This document shows positions 1 through 10,262 of a stretch of DNA of 57,363 bases, piece by piece. The notes under the pieces were generated by a model that did no database searches, had not been told where the DNA came from, and worked only from the letters and a program-made list of their open reading frames with translations. The DNA lies in assembly GCA_017441825.1 (NCBI GenBank), contig JAFRVD010000015.1, positions 1 to 57,363 of the forward strand, written 5' to 3'. Position numbers and translations under genes: made by a program. Origin of the DNA: Lachnospiraceae bacterium. GTDB taxonomy: Bacteria; Bacillota; Clostridia; Lachnospirales; Lachnospiraceae. Each line of letters begins with the position of its first letter. The stretch's first letter is position 1.

Positions 1-681
<681 letters not shown>

Positions 682-766
682 TTTTATAACGAATGTGCGG
701 CAGACGCGGGAGCACGAAGTGCGGAGCGGCTGCACAGTTCCATCTGAAAATCATGTATTGACTCAG

Positions 767-805
767 AAAGGGTCCGGCCCAATCAAGTTGGACCGGACCC
801 TTTTT
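767..805 (+). terminator. Rho-independent terminator after gap
   Basis: Inverted repeat with arms at 767-777 and 793-803 (AAAGGGTCCGG / CCGGACCCTTT), running into a T-rich tail. It separates gap from pgk and probably lets gap be expressed at a higher level than the genes downstream. Confidence 0.85.
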
Positions 806-857
806 ACTCGAGAAGCAAAGAAGCACCCATTTTCCACCTAAAAGGAGACAAATACTC

Positions 858-2075
<1,218 letters not shown>

Positions 2076-2085
2076 GAACTGAAAT

Positions 2086-2135
2086 GAGCCGCGGCCTGCC
2101 CGCCGGGGATCCCGGGAGCAGGCCCGCTCGTTTTT
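2086..2135 (+). terminator. Hairpin with T-tract between pgk and tpiA
   Basis: An imperfect GC-rich stem formed by the GAGC...GGCCTGC side and the GCAGGCCCGCTC side is followed by GTTTTT at 2130-2135. It is a likely partial terminator or mRNA-stabilising stem within the glycolytic cluster. Confidence 0.65.
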
Positions 2136-2181
2136 ACGTGGAAAGAGACAGCCGTGGACACACGGCGGATGAGGAGAAAAT

Positions 2182-2925
2182 ATGCGTAAGAAAATCGTTG
2201 CCGGCAACTGGAAAATGAACATGACCCCGTCTCAGGCAGTTGAACTGTGCGAGACCTTAAAGCCCCTGGTAGCAGGTTCGGAAGCGGACGTCGTCTTCTG
2301 CGTGCCCGCCATCGACATCGTACCCGTAGTGGAAGCGGTGAAGGGAACCAACATTGAAGTGGGCGGAGAAAACCTGTACTTTGAAGACAAGGGCGCCTAT
2401 ACCGGAGAGATCTCTGCGGACATGCTGCTGGACGCAGGCTGTAAGTACGTCATCATCGGCCATTCGGAGCGCCGTGACTACTTCAAGGAGACCGACGCCA
2501 TCGTCAACAAGAAGGTGAAGAAGGCTATTGAGAAAGGCCTGACCCCCATCATGTGCTGCGGCGAGTCTCTCGAACAGCGCGAGCAGGGCATTACGCTCGA
2601 CTGGATCCGCATGCAGATCAAGATCGGCCTTCAGGGCGTTGATGCAGCGGACGTTGCGAAGATGGTCATCGCGTACGAGCCCATCTGGGCGATCGGCACC
2701 GGCGTGACCGCAACAACAGAGCAGGCTCAGGAAGTCTGCGGCGCCATCCGTGAGTGCATCGCGGAGATCTACTGCCGGGAGACCGCGGACGCAGTCCGTA
2801 TCCAGTACGGCGGATCTGTAAACGCAGGCAACGCAGCTGAGCTCTTCAGCCAGCCCGACATTGACGGCGGCCTGGTGGGCGGCGCTTCCCTGAAAGCGGA
2901 CTTTGGTGTTATTGCGAACGCTTAA
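2182..2925 (+). CDS. tpiA: Triosephosphate isomerase
   Basis: Interconverts dihydroxyacetone phosphate and glyceraldehyde 3-phosphate. The 247-residue product has family-typical length and all catalytic residues: Lys11 in AGNWKMN, His94 in GHSERR and Glu166 in [11 protein letters not shown]. The phosphate-binding GGSVNAGN is near the C terminus. The ATG is preceded by GAGGAGAAAAT. It lies 18 nt upstream of gpmI, so the two are very likely co-transcribed. Nothing is unusual in the sequence. Confidence 0.98.
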   Translation: MRKKIVAGNWKMNMTPSQAVELCETLKPLVAGSEADVVFCVPAIDIVPVVEAVKGTNIEVGGENLYFEDKGAYTGEISADMLLDAGCKYVIIGHSERRDYFKETDAIVNKKVKKAIEKGLTPIMCCGESLEQREQGITLDWIRMQIKIGLQGVDAADVAKMVIAYEPIWAIGTGVTATTEQAQEVCGAIRECIAEIYCRETADAVRIQYGGSVNAGNAAELFSQPDIDGGLVGGASLKADFGVIANA

Positions 2926-2943
2926 GCATCTATAAGGAGACGC

Positions 2944-4506
2944 ATGAAGAAACCTACAGTTTTAATGATTTTGGACGGCTACGGCCTGAATGAAAGAACG
3001 GAAGGCAACGCGGTCGCTCTCGGGAATACGCCGGTGATGGACCGCCTCATGAAGGAATATCCCTTCCGCCCGGGCAATGCGTCCGGCCTCTTTGTAGGCC
3101 TTCCGGACGGGCAGATGGGCAACTCCGAGGTCGGCCACCTCAATATGGGCGCCGGCAGGATCGTCTACCAGGAGCTTACGAGAATCACAAAGTCGATCCA
3201 GGACGGTGACTTCTTTGAGAACCCGGCGCTTATGGCGGCGGTGGACAACGTGAAGGCGAACGATTCCGCGCTGCACCTCTACGGCCTTGTGTCAGACGGC
3301 GGCGTGCATTCGCATCTGACGCACATCTTCGGCCTCCTGGAGCTTGCAAAAAGGAACGGCCTCACGAAGGTCTATATCCATGCGTATCTGGACGGCCGCG
3401 ACACGCCTCCGGAGTCCGGCGCGGACTACGTGCAGGAGCTTGTGGACAAGTGCAATGAGCTTGGCGTGGGCGAAGTGGTCATGGTCTCCGGGCGGTATTA
3501 CGCCATGGACCGTGATAAAAACTGGGACCGCATTGAAAAGGCATACCGGGCGCTCCGCTACGGCGAAGGCGTGGAGATCAGGGACGCTGTTTCCGGTATC
3601 CGCGAATCCTACGCGAACGGTCTGACCGACGAGTTCATGCTTCCGAGCGTTGTGAAGCGGGACGGCAAGGCCATCGGCACCATAAATGATAAGGATTCCA
3701 TCATTTTCTACAACTTCCGTCCGGACCGCGCGCGTGAAATGACGCACGTCTTCTGCGACGATGAATTCACCTTCTTTGACCGCGGCCCGTCGCGCCCGGA
3801 CGTGACGTACGTCTGTTTTACCGACTATGACGTCACCATCCCGAACAAGCTGGTCGCCTTTGTCAAGGAGGAGATCACGAATACCTTCGGCGAATATCTG
3901 GCCTCTCTCGGCATGCGCCAGGCCAGGATCGCGGAAACGGAGAAGTACGCGCACGTCACGTTCTTCTTCAACGGCGGCGTGGAAGCGCCGAACCCCGGCG
4001 AAGACCGTATCCTCGTGGATTCCCCGAAGTACGTCGCGACCTATGATCTGAAGCCCAGGATGAGCGCGTACACCGTCTGCGACCGTCTTTCCGAGGCGAT
4101 CACGAAAAAGGATGAGAATGGCGAGGCCTACTATGACGTCATCATCATCAACTTCGCGAACCCGGACATGGTCGGCCATACCGGCGTGGTGGAGGCGGCC
4201 GTTAAGGCTGTCGAAGTGATCGACGAATGCGTTGGCGAGATCGTGGAGTTTATCAAGCAGGTCGACGGCCAGCTGTTTATCTGCGCGGACCACGGCAACT
4301 GTGAGCAGCTCATCGATTACGAGACCGGCGAGCCCTTTACGGCGCATACCACGAACCAGGTGCCGTTTATCCTGGTGAACGCGGATCCGAAGTACGACCT
4401 TCGGGAGGAGGGATGTCTTGCGGACATCGTACCCACTCTTTTAGAGCTTATGGGTCTCCCGCAGCCCAAGGAGATGACCGGGAAATCACTTCTGGTCGAG
4501 AAGTAA
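2944..4506 (+). CDS. gpmI: 2,3-bisphosphoglycerate-independent phosphoglycerate mutase
   Basis: Mn-dependent enzyme converting 3-phosphoglycerate to 2-phosphoglycerate. The 520-residue product matches the alkaline-phosphatase-superfamily iPGM architecture. Asp11 lies in the N-terminal MILDGYG metal motif, the phosphorylated Ser61 lies in MGNSEVGHLNMGAG, DGRDTPP is in the inserted transferase domain, and CADHGNCEQ with HTTNQVPF supply C-terminal metal ligands. It starts 18 nt after tpiA behind AAGGAGACGC, so tpiA-gpmI is an operon. Enolase is not in the window. A hairpin at 4516-4545 follows. Confidence 0.98.
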   Translation: MKKPTVLMILDGYGLNERTEGNAVALGNTPVMDRLMKEYPFRPGNASGLFVGLPDGQMGNSEVGHLNMGAGRIVYQELTRITKSIQDGDFFENPALMAAVDNVKANDSALHLYGLVSDGGVHSHLTHIFGLLELAKRNGLTKVYIHAYLDGRDTPPESGADYVQELVDKCNELGVGEVVMVSGRYYAMDRDKNWDRIEKAYRALRYGEGVEIRDAVSGIRESYANGLTDEFMLPSVVKRDGKAIGTINDKDSIIFYNFRPDRAREMTHVFCDDEFTFFDRGPSRPDVTYVCFTDYDVTIPNKLVAFVKEEITNTFGEYLASLGMRQARIAETEKYAHVTFFFNGGVEAPNPGEDRILVDSPKYVATYDLKPRMSAYTVCDRLSEAITKKDENGEAYYDVIIINFANPDMVGHTGVVEAAVKAVEVIDECVGEIVEFIKQVDGQLFICADHGNCEQLIDYETGEPFTAHTTNQVPFILVNADPKYDLREEGCLADIVPTLLELMGLPQPKEMTGKSLLVEK

Positions 4507-4515
4507 AAAAAGGAC

Positions 4516-4545
4516 GGGCCTCCTTATTAAAAGGGGGCCCTTATT
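4516..4545 (+). terminator. Terminator-like hairpin after gpmI
   Basis: The GGGCCTCC and GGGGGCCC sides pair across an AT-rich loop and are followed by TTATT. The tail is weak, so some read-through into the ECF genes is possible. Confidence 0.55.
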
Positions 4546-4565
4546 AAAATAACGAAACATATGCC

Positions 4566-5423
4566 ATGAACAAGCTGCTGATCAGGATCAGGGACCTCGT
4601 CCACGAATACCGGGAGTATGATGAGAATGACGTTCTCGTCAGGACTTCGCGCGCCCTTGACGGCGTCACGCTGGACGTCACGGAGGGGAGCTTTGTGGCG
4701 GTGCTCGGTCACAACGGCAGCGGCAAATCCACGTTTGCGAAGCACATCAACGCGCTGTTAATGCCCACGGAGGGGACAGTGATCTTCTCCGGCAGGGATA
4801 CCGCGGAGATCGAAAATCTGTGGGAGCTCCGGAAGGAAGCGGGCATGATCTTCCAGAATCCGGACAACCAGATCATCAGCAACGTGGTCGAAGAGGACGT
4901 GGCTTTCGGCCCTGAGAACCTGGGTATTCCTTCGGAGGAAATCATCGCGCGCGTCGCGTTCGCGCTGGAGCGCGTGGGTATGGAGGCCTACCGGCTTTCT
5001 TCGCCCAACAAGCTGTCCGGCGGGCAGAAGCAGAGGATCGGCATTGCGGGGCTCCTTGCGATGAAGCCGCGCTGCATCCTGATGGACGAGCCTACGGCCA
5101 TGCTGGACCCTGTGGGCCGGAGGGAAGTGCTCCGGACCGTGCACGAGCTGAACAGGGATGAGCACATCACAGTCGTGATGATCACTCATTACCTTGAAGA
5201 GGTGACGGACGTGGACCGTGTGGTCGTAATGGACCAGGGAAAGATCGTGATGGACGGTACGCCGCGGGAGATCTTCTCGCGGATCGACGAACTTTCCGCA
5301 CACCACATGCGTGTGCCGCAGGTGGTGGAGCTTGCGTACGAGCTTCGGAAAGAAGGCGTCCCGATCCCGGAAGGGATCCTGACTGTTGACGAATTGGTGG
5401 AGGCGCTATGTCGATTGCGTTAG
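4566..5423 (+). CDS. ecfA1: ECF transporter ATP-binding subunit EcfA1
   Basis: One of the two ATPases of an energy-coupling-factor transporter, which powers vitamin or metal uptake with exchangeable S components. The 285-residue product has Walker A GHNGSGKST at 48-56, a Q-loop in FQNPDNQ, signature LSGGQKQR, Walker B ILMDEPTAMLDP and an H-loop in MITHYLEEV. The FQNPDNQ form of the Q-loop is typical of EcfA/CbiO proteins. The last 16 bases overlap the start of ecfA2, implying translational coupling. The ribosome binding site before this ATG is poor, so the exact start is less certain. No S-component gene is adjacent, as expected for a shared group II module. Confidence 0.93.
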   Translation: MNKLLIRIRDLVHEYREYDENDVLVRTSRALDGVTLDVTEGSFVAVLGHNGSGKSTFAKHINALLMPTEGTVIFSGRDTAEIENLWELRKEAGMIFQNPDNQIISNVVEEDVAFGPENLGIPSEEIIARVAFALERVGMEAYRLSSPNKLSGGQKQRIGIAGLLAMKPRCILMDEPTAMLDPVGRREVLRTVHELNRDEHITVVMITHYLEEVTDVDRVVVMDQGKIVMDGTPREIFSRIDELSAHHMRVPQVVELAYELRKEGVPIPEGILTVDELVEALCRLR

Positions 5424-6259
5424 AGCACGTGAGCTATATCTACGACCCGGACCAGAAGGTGAAGAAGTACGCAGTCAGGGACGTGAGCCTGGAGATCAAA
5501 AAGGGCGAATTCGTGAGTATTATCGGCCATACAGGCTCCGGAAAGTCCACGCTGATCCAGTTTATGAACGGGCTCTTAAAACCCACGGAAGGGCGCGTTT
5601 TGTTCGAAGGACAGGACGTTTTCGAGAAGGGCTTCTCCTTAAAGGGGCTTCGCCAGAAGGTGGGCATCTCCTTCCAGTATCCGGACAACCAGCTGTTTGA
5701 ATCGACCATCCTGAAGGACGTCATGTTCGGGCCCAAAAACCTCGGGCAGAGCCGGGAAGAAGCGGAGACGAACGCCAGGGCGGCCCTGAAGGTCATGGCC
5801 GTACCCGAGGCGTCTTATGATAAATCGCCGTTCGAGCTGTCCGGCGGACAGAAGCGGCGTGTGGCCATAGCCGGCATTCTGGCAATGAATCCGGATTACC
5901 TGATCCTGGACGAACCGACGGCCGGCCTGGATCCGGAGGGACGGGACGAGATCCTCGAGCTGATCCGGACGTTAAACTGGTCTCAGGGGATCGCCGTGAT
6001 CCTGGTCTCGCACAGTATGGAGGACGTCGCGGAATACGCGAAGCGCATCCTCGTGATGAACGACGGGCAGATCATCATGGACGACACGCCCAGGGAGATC
6101 TTTAAAGCATACAGGGATCTGGAAACGATCGGACTTTCCGCACCGCAGGTGACCTATATCGCCCATGCGCTTGCGGAAAAAGGCTTCCTGCCGTATGATA
6201 CGAACGTCATGACGGTTGAGGAAGCCAAGAAGGAAATCTTGAAGGTTCTGAAGAAATGA
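5408..6259 (+). CDS. ecfA2: ECF transporter ATP-binding subunit EcfA2
   Basis: Second ATPase of the ECF module, pairing with EcfA1 and coupled to EcfT. The 283-residue product has Walker A GHTGSGKST at 40-48, Q-loop FQYPDNQLFE, signature LSGGQKRR and Walker B LILDEPTAGLDP. The ATG at 5408 is preceded by GGAGG inside the end of ecfA1, and the stop overlaps the start of ecfT (ATGA). This tight overlap of three genes is the standard arrangement of the shared energising module. The order A1-A2-T followed by truA is also common in Bacillota. Confidence 0.95.
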   Translation: MSIALEHVSYIYDPDQKVKKYAVRDVSLEIKKGEFVSIIGHTGSGKSTLIQFMNGLLKPTEGRVLFEGQDVFEKGFSLKGLRQKVGISFQYPDNQLFESTILKDVMFGPKNLGQSREEAETNARAALKVMAVPEASYDKSPFELSGGQKRRVAIAGILAMNPDYLILDEPTAGLDPEGRDEILELIRTLNWSQGIAVILVSHSMEDVAEYAKRILVMNDGQIIMDDTPREIFKAYRDLETIGLSAPQVTYIAHALAEKGFLPYDTNVMTVEEAKKEILKVLKK

Positions 6260-7056
6260 TTCGTGATATTACACTGGGACAGTACTACGATGCGGATTCG
6301 ATCATCCATCGGCTGGACCCACGTGTCAAACTGGCATTTACACTGATCTATATCGCCTCGCTTTACGTCGGGAAGAGCGTTTACTGCTACCTGTTCGCCG
6401 CGGCCTTTCTGTGCGGGCTCATCGCCCTGTCGCGCGTACCGGTGCATTTCATGCTGCGCGGCCTTAAAAGCATTGTCGTGATCCTCGTGATCTCTGCGCT
6501 CTTCAACATCTTCGTGATCGACGGGCAGGTACTGGTCAGGTTCTGGATATTCAGGATCACCCTGGAAGGCCTCAAAACGGCCGGCCTTATGGTGGTCCGG
6601 CTGATCCTCCTCATTGTCGGGTCGTCGGTCATGACGCTCACGACCACTCCCAACGACCTGACGGACGGTCTCGAGCGTTCGCTCGGGTTCCTCAAGGTGA
6701 TACATGTACCGATCCACGAGATCAGCATGATGATGAGCATCGCGCTCAGGTTCATCCCGATCCTGGTGGAGGAAGTGAACAAGATCATGAAGGCGCAGAT
6801 GGCGCGCGGCGCGGATTTTGACGGCGGCGGGCTGATCAAGAAGGCAAAGGCCATGGTGCCGATGCTCATTCCCCTGTTTGTGTCCTCCTTCCGGAGGGCC
6901 GCGGACTTAGCGCTTGCGATGGAGGCACGCTGCTACCACGGCGGCGAGGGGCGGACCAAGATGTATCCTTTGAAATATAAAAAGGAAGACTTCCTGGCGT
7001 ATCTCGTGCTTTTTGTGTATTTAGGCTGCATGATCGCGCTCGGCAGGCTTACGTAA
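6256..7056 (+). CDS. ecfT: ECF transporter transmembrane subunit EcfT
   Basis: Membrane scaffold of the ECF transporter, linking the EcfA ATPases to substrate-specific S subunits. The 266-residue product begins LGQYYDADSIIHRLDPRVK, the usual EcfT N terminus. It has several hydrophobic segments in the first half and at the C terminus. The cytoplasmic coupling motifs are visible as MARGADFDG and LAMEARCYHGG, the X-R-G type sequences that contact the ATPases. Its start overlaps the ecfA2 stop by 4 nt. truA follows 10 nt later and is probably co-transcribed. Confidence 0.95.
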   Translation: MIRDITLGQYYDADSIIHRLDPRVKLAFTLIYIASLYVGKSVYCYLFAAAFLCGLIALSRVPVHFMLRGLKSIVVILVISALFNIFVIDGQVLVRFWIFRITLEGLKTAGLMVVRLILLIVGSSVMTLTTTPNDLTDGLERSLGFLKVIHVPIHEISMMMSIALRFIPILVEEVNKIMKAQMARGADFDGGGLIKKAKAMVPMLIPLFVSSFRRAADLALAMEARCYHGGEGRTKMYPLKYKKEDFLAYLVLFVYLGCMIALGRLT

Positions 7057-7066
7057 GGAGCTCTCC

Positions 7067-7837
7067 ATGAGAAGGATCAGGCTGACCGTCGCGTACGACG
7101 GAACGAACTATGTAGGATGGCAGGTCCAGCCGAACGGGGTATCCATAGAGGAGATCCTGAACCGCGAGATCAGCCGCATGCTGAAGGAGAAGGTCACGGT
7201 CATCGGCGCGAGCCGGACGGATTCCGGCGTTCATGCGCGCGGGAACGTCTGCGTGTTTGATACGGAGTCCCGGATCCCGGGAGACAAGTTCAAATTCGCC
7301 ATCAATGAGAGCCTGCCGCCGGACATCGTGATTCAGGAAAGTGAAGAGGTGCCCGTGACCTACCATCCGAGGAAGGTGCGGAGCATCAAGACCTATGAGT
7401 ATAAGATCCTGAACAGGACGCTGCCGGATCCTCTGGAAAGGCTCGATTCCTACTTTTTCTACTATCCGCTGGATGTGGAAAAGATGAGAAAGGCTTCCGA
7501 GGTGCTCTTAGGCGAGCATGATTTCAGGAGCTTCTGCAATATCCACGCGTCCGTGAAGACCACGGTCCGGCGGATCCTGTCGCTTGATATTGATAAAGCA
7601 GGCGACATGATCACTGTGCGGATCGTCGGGAACGGGTTCCTCTACAACCAGGTGAGGATCATCGTCGGGACGCTTGTGAAGATCGGCTGCGGCCTGTGGC
7701 CGGTTGAGAAAATGGAGGAAGCGCTTAAGGCGTGCGACCGGAGCGCTGCGGGACCTACCGCGCCTGCCAAAGGGCTCACACTGATCTCCATTGTGGAGGA
7801 GGAAAGCGGCGCGGCCGACGATGACAACGAAGAATGA
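7067..7837 (+). CDS. truA: tRNA pseudouridine synthase A
   Basis: Converts uridines 38-40 of tRNA anticodon arms to pseudouridine. The 256-residue product starts RIRLTVAYDGTNYVGWQVQP, typical of TruA. The catalytic Asp52 lies in GASRTDSGVHARGN. Other signatures are YEYKIL and the C-terminal FLYNQVRIIVGTL block. The ATG follows AAGGAGCTCTCC. It is placed directly behind ecfT, a conserved order in Clostridia. The C terminus carries a short acidic extension, which is common. Confidence 0.97.
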   Translation: MRRIRLTVAYDGTNYVGWQVQPNGVSIEEILNREISRMLKEKVTVIGASRTDSGVHARGNVCVFDTESRIPGDKFKFAINESLPPDIVIQESEEVPVTYHPRKVRSIKTYEYKILNRTLPDPLERLDSYFFYYPLDVEKMRKASEVLLGEHDFRSFCNIHASVKTTVRRILSLDIDKAGDMITVRIVGNGFLYNQVRIIVGTLVKIGCGLWPVEKMEEALKACDRSAAGPTAPAKGLTLISIVEEESGAADDDNEE

Positions 7838-7864
7838 CCGGCATACGGGGACAGGAGGAAACAC

Positions 7865-8068
7865 ATGAAAATTACGTTAAACCCGGATGAAGAGATCGTT
7901 AAACTGATCAGGGAAGGACTGGAGAAGAAGGGCGGCTACTGCCCGTGCAGGAGGGAGATCATCCCGGAAAATAAGTGCATGTGCAAGGAATTCAGGGACC
8001 AGATCGCGGACCCGGCTTACGAAGGCTTCTGCCACTGCATGCTGTACTATAAATCACTGGAAGACTGA
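7865..8068 (+). CDS. Small ferredoxin-thioredoxin reductase catalytic-subunit-like protein
   Basis: A 67-residue protein with six cysteines arranged as three CxC pairs: CPC (26-28), CMC (38-40) and CHC (56-58). In the ferredoxin-thioredoxin reductase catalytic chain four of the six cysteines hold a 4Fe-4S cluster and two form the redox-active disulfide. By alignment these would be Cys28 and Cys58 for the disulfide. The spacing here (9 and 15 residues between pairs) differs from the plant-type 16 and 8, and the protein is shorter than the usual ~110, so the substrate is unknown. The ATG follows ACAGGAGGAAACAC. It lies between truA and a sugar isomerase, probably in one operon. Function in thiol redox control is inferred. 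Confidence 0.8.
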   Translation: MKITLNPDEEIVKLIREGLEKKGGYCPCRREIIPENKCMCKEFRDQIADPAYEGFCHCMLYYKSLED

Positions 8069-8086
8069 GATACAGGGAGGACGCAC

Positions 8087-8929
8087 ATGAGACTTGGCAT
8101 GAATTTTGAACTGAAAGCATCGAGTGCCGTGAAGTGGGCGGAGGACCTTGTCGCGTTAGGCGTGCGGGCTACGTCGTTTCCGTTGGATTACCATGCGGAT
8201 TTCAAGACCATTGATGAATACAGGCAGGCGGCGGAGGACTACGATATCGTGATCGCGGAGGTAGGCGCCTGGTCGAATCCGATGTCTCCCGTGAAGAAGG
8301 AAGCGGACGCCGCGTTTGAACGGTGCGTGGAGCAGCTGAAGCTGGCGGACCACATCGGCGCGAAGTGCTGTGCGAATATTACCGGCGCCAACGGAGACAT
8401 CTGGGACGGCGCGTATCTCGGAAACTACGACCCGGATTTTTACCGGCGGATGGTCGAAAAGACACGCGAGATCATTGACAAGGCAGCGCCTTCAAGGACG
8501 CATTACGCGATCGAGCCGATGCCGTACATGGTCCCGGCCGGACCGGACGAATATCTGAAGCTTATTGAAGACGTGGGCTCGCCGCATATGGGCGTCCATC
8601 TGGACATGGTCAACTGGATGAATTCATGGGAGCGCGTGCTGAACCAGCAGCAGTTCATGGACGAGGTTTTCGAGAAGCTCCACGGACGGATCGAGAGCTG
8701 TCACTTCAAGGATTTTACTCTGGAGCAGAAGCTCACGTTCCATGTGAAGGAAGTGCCTGTCGGGAAGGGTATTTTCGACATCGATTACTACGTAAAAAAG
8801 ATCAATGAGGAGGATGCGGACCTTCCGCTCATGATCGAGCACCTGCCCTCGAAAACATCCTTTTTACGCAGCATGAAATACATCAACAAGCGGTATGCCG
8901 GGACGACCGGCGTGGCCGCGGCATTATAA
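8087..8929 (+). CDS. Sugar phosphate isomerase/epimerase (xylose-isomerase-like TIM barrel)
   Basis: A 280-residue member of the AP endonuclease 2 / xylose isomerase-like TIM-barrel group, whose members isomerise or epimerise sugars or related polyols using a divalent metal. Likely metal ligands at strand ends are Glu in AIEPMPY, Asp-His region in GVHLDMVNW, His in SCHFKDF and Glu in LMIEHLP. No signal peptide is present, so it is cytoplasmic. The exact substrate cannot be told from sequence. It starts 18 nt after the small Cys-rich protein behind CAGGGAGGACGCAC and ends in two tandem terminators, closing the operon that begins at the ECF genes or truA. Confidence 0.85.
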   Translation: MRLGMNFELKASSAVKWAEDLVALGVRATSFPLDYHADFKTIDEYRQAAEDYDIVIAEVGAWSNPMSPVKKEADAAFERCVEQLKLADHIGAKCCANITGANGDIWDGAYLGNYDPDFYRRMVEKTREIIDKAAPSRTHYAIEPMPYMVPAGPDEYLKLIEDVGSPHMGVHLDMVNWMNSWERVLNQQQFMDEVFEKLHGRIESCHFKDFTLEQKLTFHVKEVPVGKGIFDIDYYVKKINEEDADLPLMIEHLPSKTSFLRSMKYINKRYAGTTGVAAAL

Positions 8930-8959
8930 GGGGGCCCGGCCATAAGGCCGCCCCCTTAT
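8926..8959 (+). terminator. First of two tandem hairpins after the TIM-barrel gene
   Basis: A GC-rich stem overlaps the stop codon: TAAGGGGGC / GCCCCCTTA plus an inner GGCC/GGCC, with loop ATAA. It lacks a clear T-tract, but a second terminator follows within 15 nt. Confidence 0.6.
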
Positions 8960-8972
8960 CAGGGAAAACAGA

Positions 8973-8998
8973 GAACCGCCTCCGGGCGGTTCTTTTTT
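8973..8998 (+). terminator. Rho-independent terminator
   Basis: GAACCGCC and GGCGGTTC pair across a TCCG-type loop and are followed by TTTTTT. This closes the operon. Confidence 0.9.
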
Positions 8999-9247
8999 CA
9001 GATAGCAGGCAGCTTTCGGTACCCACGTTGATCCGGTTGTTTTTACCAGAGTGCTGAACAATTACCATATAACAGACAAAAAGAATTGATATACAACAGA
9101 AATAATGTGAAAAACGCACAAAGAGAGTCTTTACAAATAGGGAAGATGAGTGTAAGCTTAATTTATTATGGTGGCCGGGGCGCGGCGTGCTCCGGAAAGG
9201 CCGGCGGGCGAAAAAACGCTCCATCCATTTGAAAGAGAGGTATGTCT
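8999..9247. other. Intergenic region, no gene seen
   Basis: About 250 bases, AT-rich in the middle. No convincing ORF or consensus promoter was recognised, although the promoter for the DUF975-like gene must lie here. A candidate -10 region (TTATTATGG near 9163) has no clear partner. Confidence 0.5.
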
Positions 9248-10069
9248 ATGATTAAGACTATTTTGACACGGGCACTCAATGTAGTACTCAGGAAGCCCAT
9301 ACGTCTGTGGGCGATCAGCCTCCTGTACAGCTTCCTGAACGGTGTATTCGGCTTCTTGTGCGGTATTACGATCCCGGGCCTTGGGATCAGCGTCTCGCTT
9401 CTGCTGTCAGTCGGGATGACCATGGTTTTCCTGCACGGATACCGCGGCGAGCAGCCGCGTGCGGTCCAGTTGTTTGACGCATTCAAAGACTGGGGCACCA
9501 TAAAGAGAACACTGTGCGGCATGGGCTGGATGGCCCTGTGGATCTTCCTGTGGGCACTGATCCCGATCGTCGGTATCGTGTTCGCGATCATCCGCAGCTA
9601 TGAATACCGCCTGACGCCTTACATTCTGGTCAATGAGCCGGACGTTAAGCCCACGGAAGCCATCAAGGTCTCCAAGGAACGGACAAATGGCTACAAGACG
9701 TCCATGTTCCTGACAGATCTGATTCCTGTAGCGGCGGTCTGCCTGGTTGTTCTGATTCTTGCGCTTCTCGGCATGATCCCGAAGGCAGGGGTCGCATTCT
9801 ATGTGATCCTGGTTATTTTCCTGATCCTTGCAGGGCTGATCCTGCCGCTCTTCTACGGTCTGATCAAGTCCGCATACTATGAAGAGATCACCCATCCGAC
9901 CATGTCGGCGACCGGAAAAGAGATGAAGATCTGCCCGAACTGCGGCGAGTATGTAGAAGCGGATTCTGTCTTCTGCCCGAAGTGCGGTCAGAGGATCTAC
10001 GAAGCTCCGGCAGACGCACTCGAAGCGGATGCTGCTCGTCCGGCAGAGGAAGAAGGAGACAAAGAATAA
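9248..10069 (+). CDS. DUF975-like integral membrane protein with C-terminal zinc ribbon
   Basis: A protein of 273 residues with four or five hydrophobic segments followed by a cytoplasmic-looking tail. The segment YEYRLTPYILVNEPDVKPTE followed by AIKVSKERTNGYK resembles DUF975 membrane proteins (seen typically as PYILAENP...A-I-S). The tail holds a double-Cys zinc ribbon, ICPNCGEYVEADSVFCPKCG, near residues 230-250, then an acidic end. The start at 9248 is preferred over 9242 because AGAGAGG at 9234-9240 is 7 nt from it and only 1 nt from the earlier ATG. It appears to be a single-gene unit with a hairpin downstream at 10134-10179. Its function is unknown. Confidence 0.75.
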   Translation: MIKTILTRALNVVLRKPIRLWAISLLYSFLNGVFGFLCGITIPGLGISVSLLLSVGMTMVFLHGYRGEQPRAVQLFDAFKDWGTIKRTLCGMGWMALWIFLWALIPIVGIVFAIIRSYEYRLTPYILVNEPDVKPTEAIKVSKERTNGYKTSMFLTDLIPVAAVCLVVLILALLGMIPKAGVAFYVILVIFLILAGLILPLFYGLIKSAYYEEITHPTMSATGKEMKICPNCGEYVEADSVFCPKCGQRIYEAPADALEADAARPAEEEGDKE

Positions 10070-10133
10070 AATACCGGGATACCGCGCCATAGGATCCGGC
10101 GGCATATGACGGAAACAGGCGGCGGCATCCTTT

Positions 10134-10179
10134 GGAGGTCTCCGGAAGGTCTTACGGCTTTCCGGAGATTTCCATTTTA
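10134..10179 (+). terminator. Terminator-like hairpin
   Basis: Arms at 10134-10147 and 10160-10173 (GGAGGTCTCCGGAA / TTCCGGAGATTTCC) form a 14-bp stem with two G-U pairs. ATTTTAA follows. Confidence 0.65.
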
Positions 10180-10262
10180 AACAGCAGCCGGAAGAAGAGC
10201 GATACTTCTCCGTCCGACTACTCCGCTTGACAAGGTAAATTACTGAAAGGACTGGAGTAAAG

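Noticed and set aside
3292-4347. Long minus-strand frame opposite gpmI
   Set aside because: Antisense shadow of gpmI with no independent signals.
4566-7056. Possible missing S component or riboswitch for the ECF module
   Set aside because: The A1-A2-T order is the usual shared module that works with S subunits encoded elsewhere, and no riboswitch-like leader was recognised.
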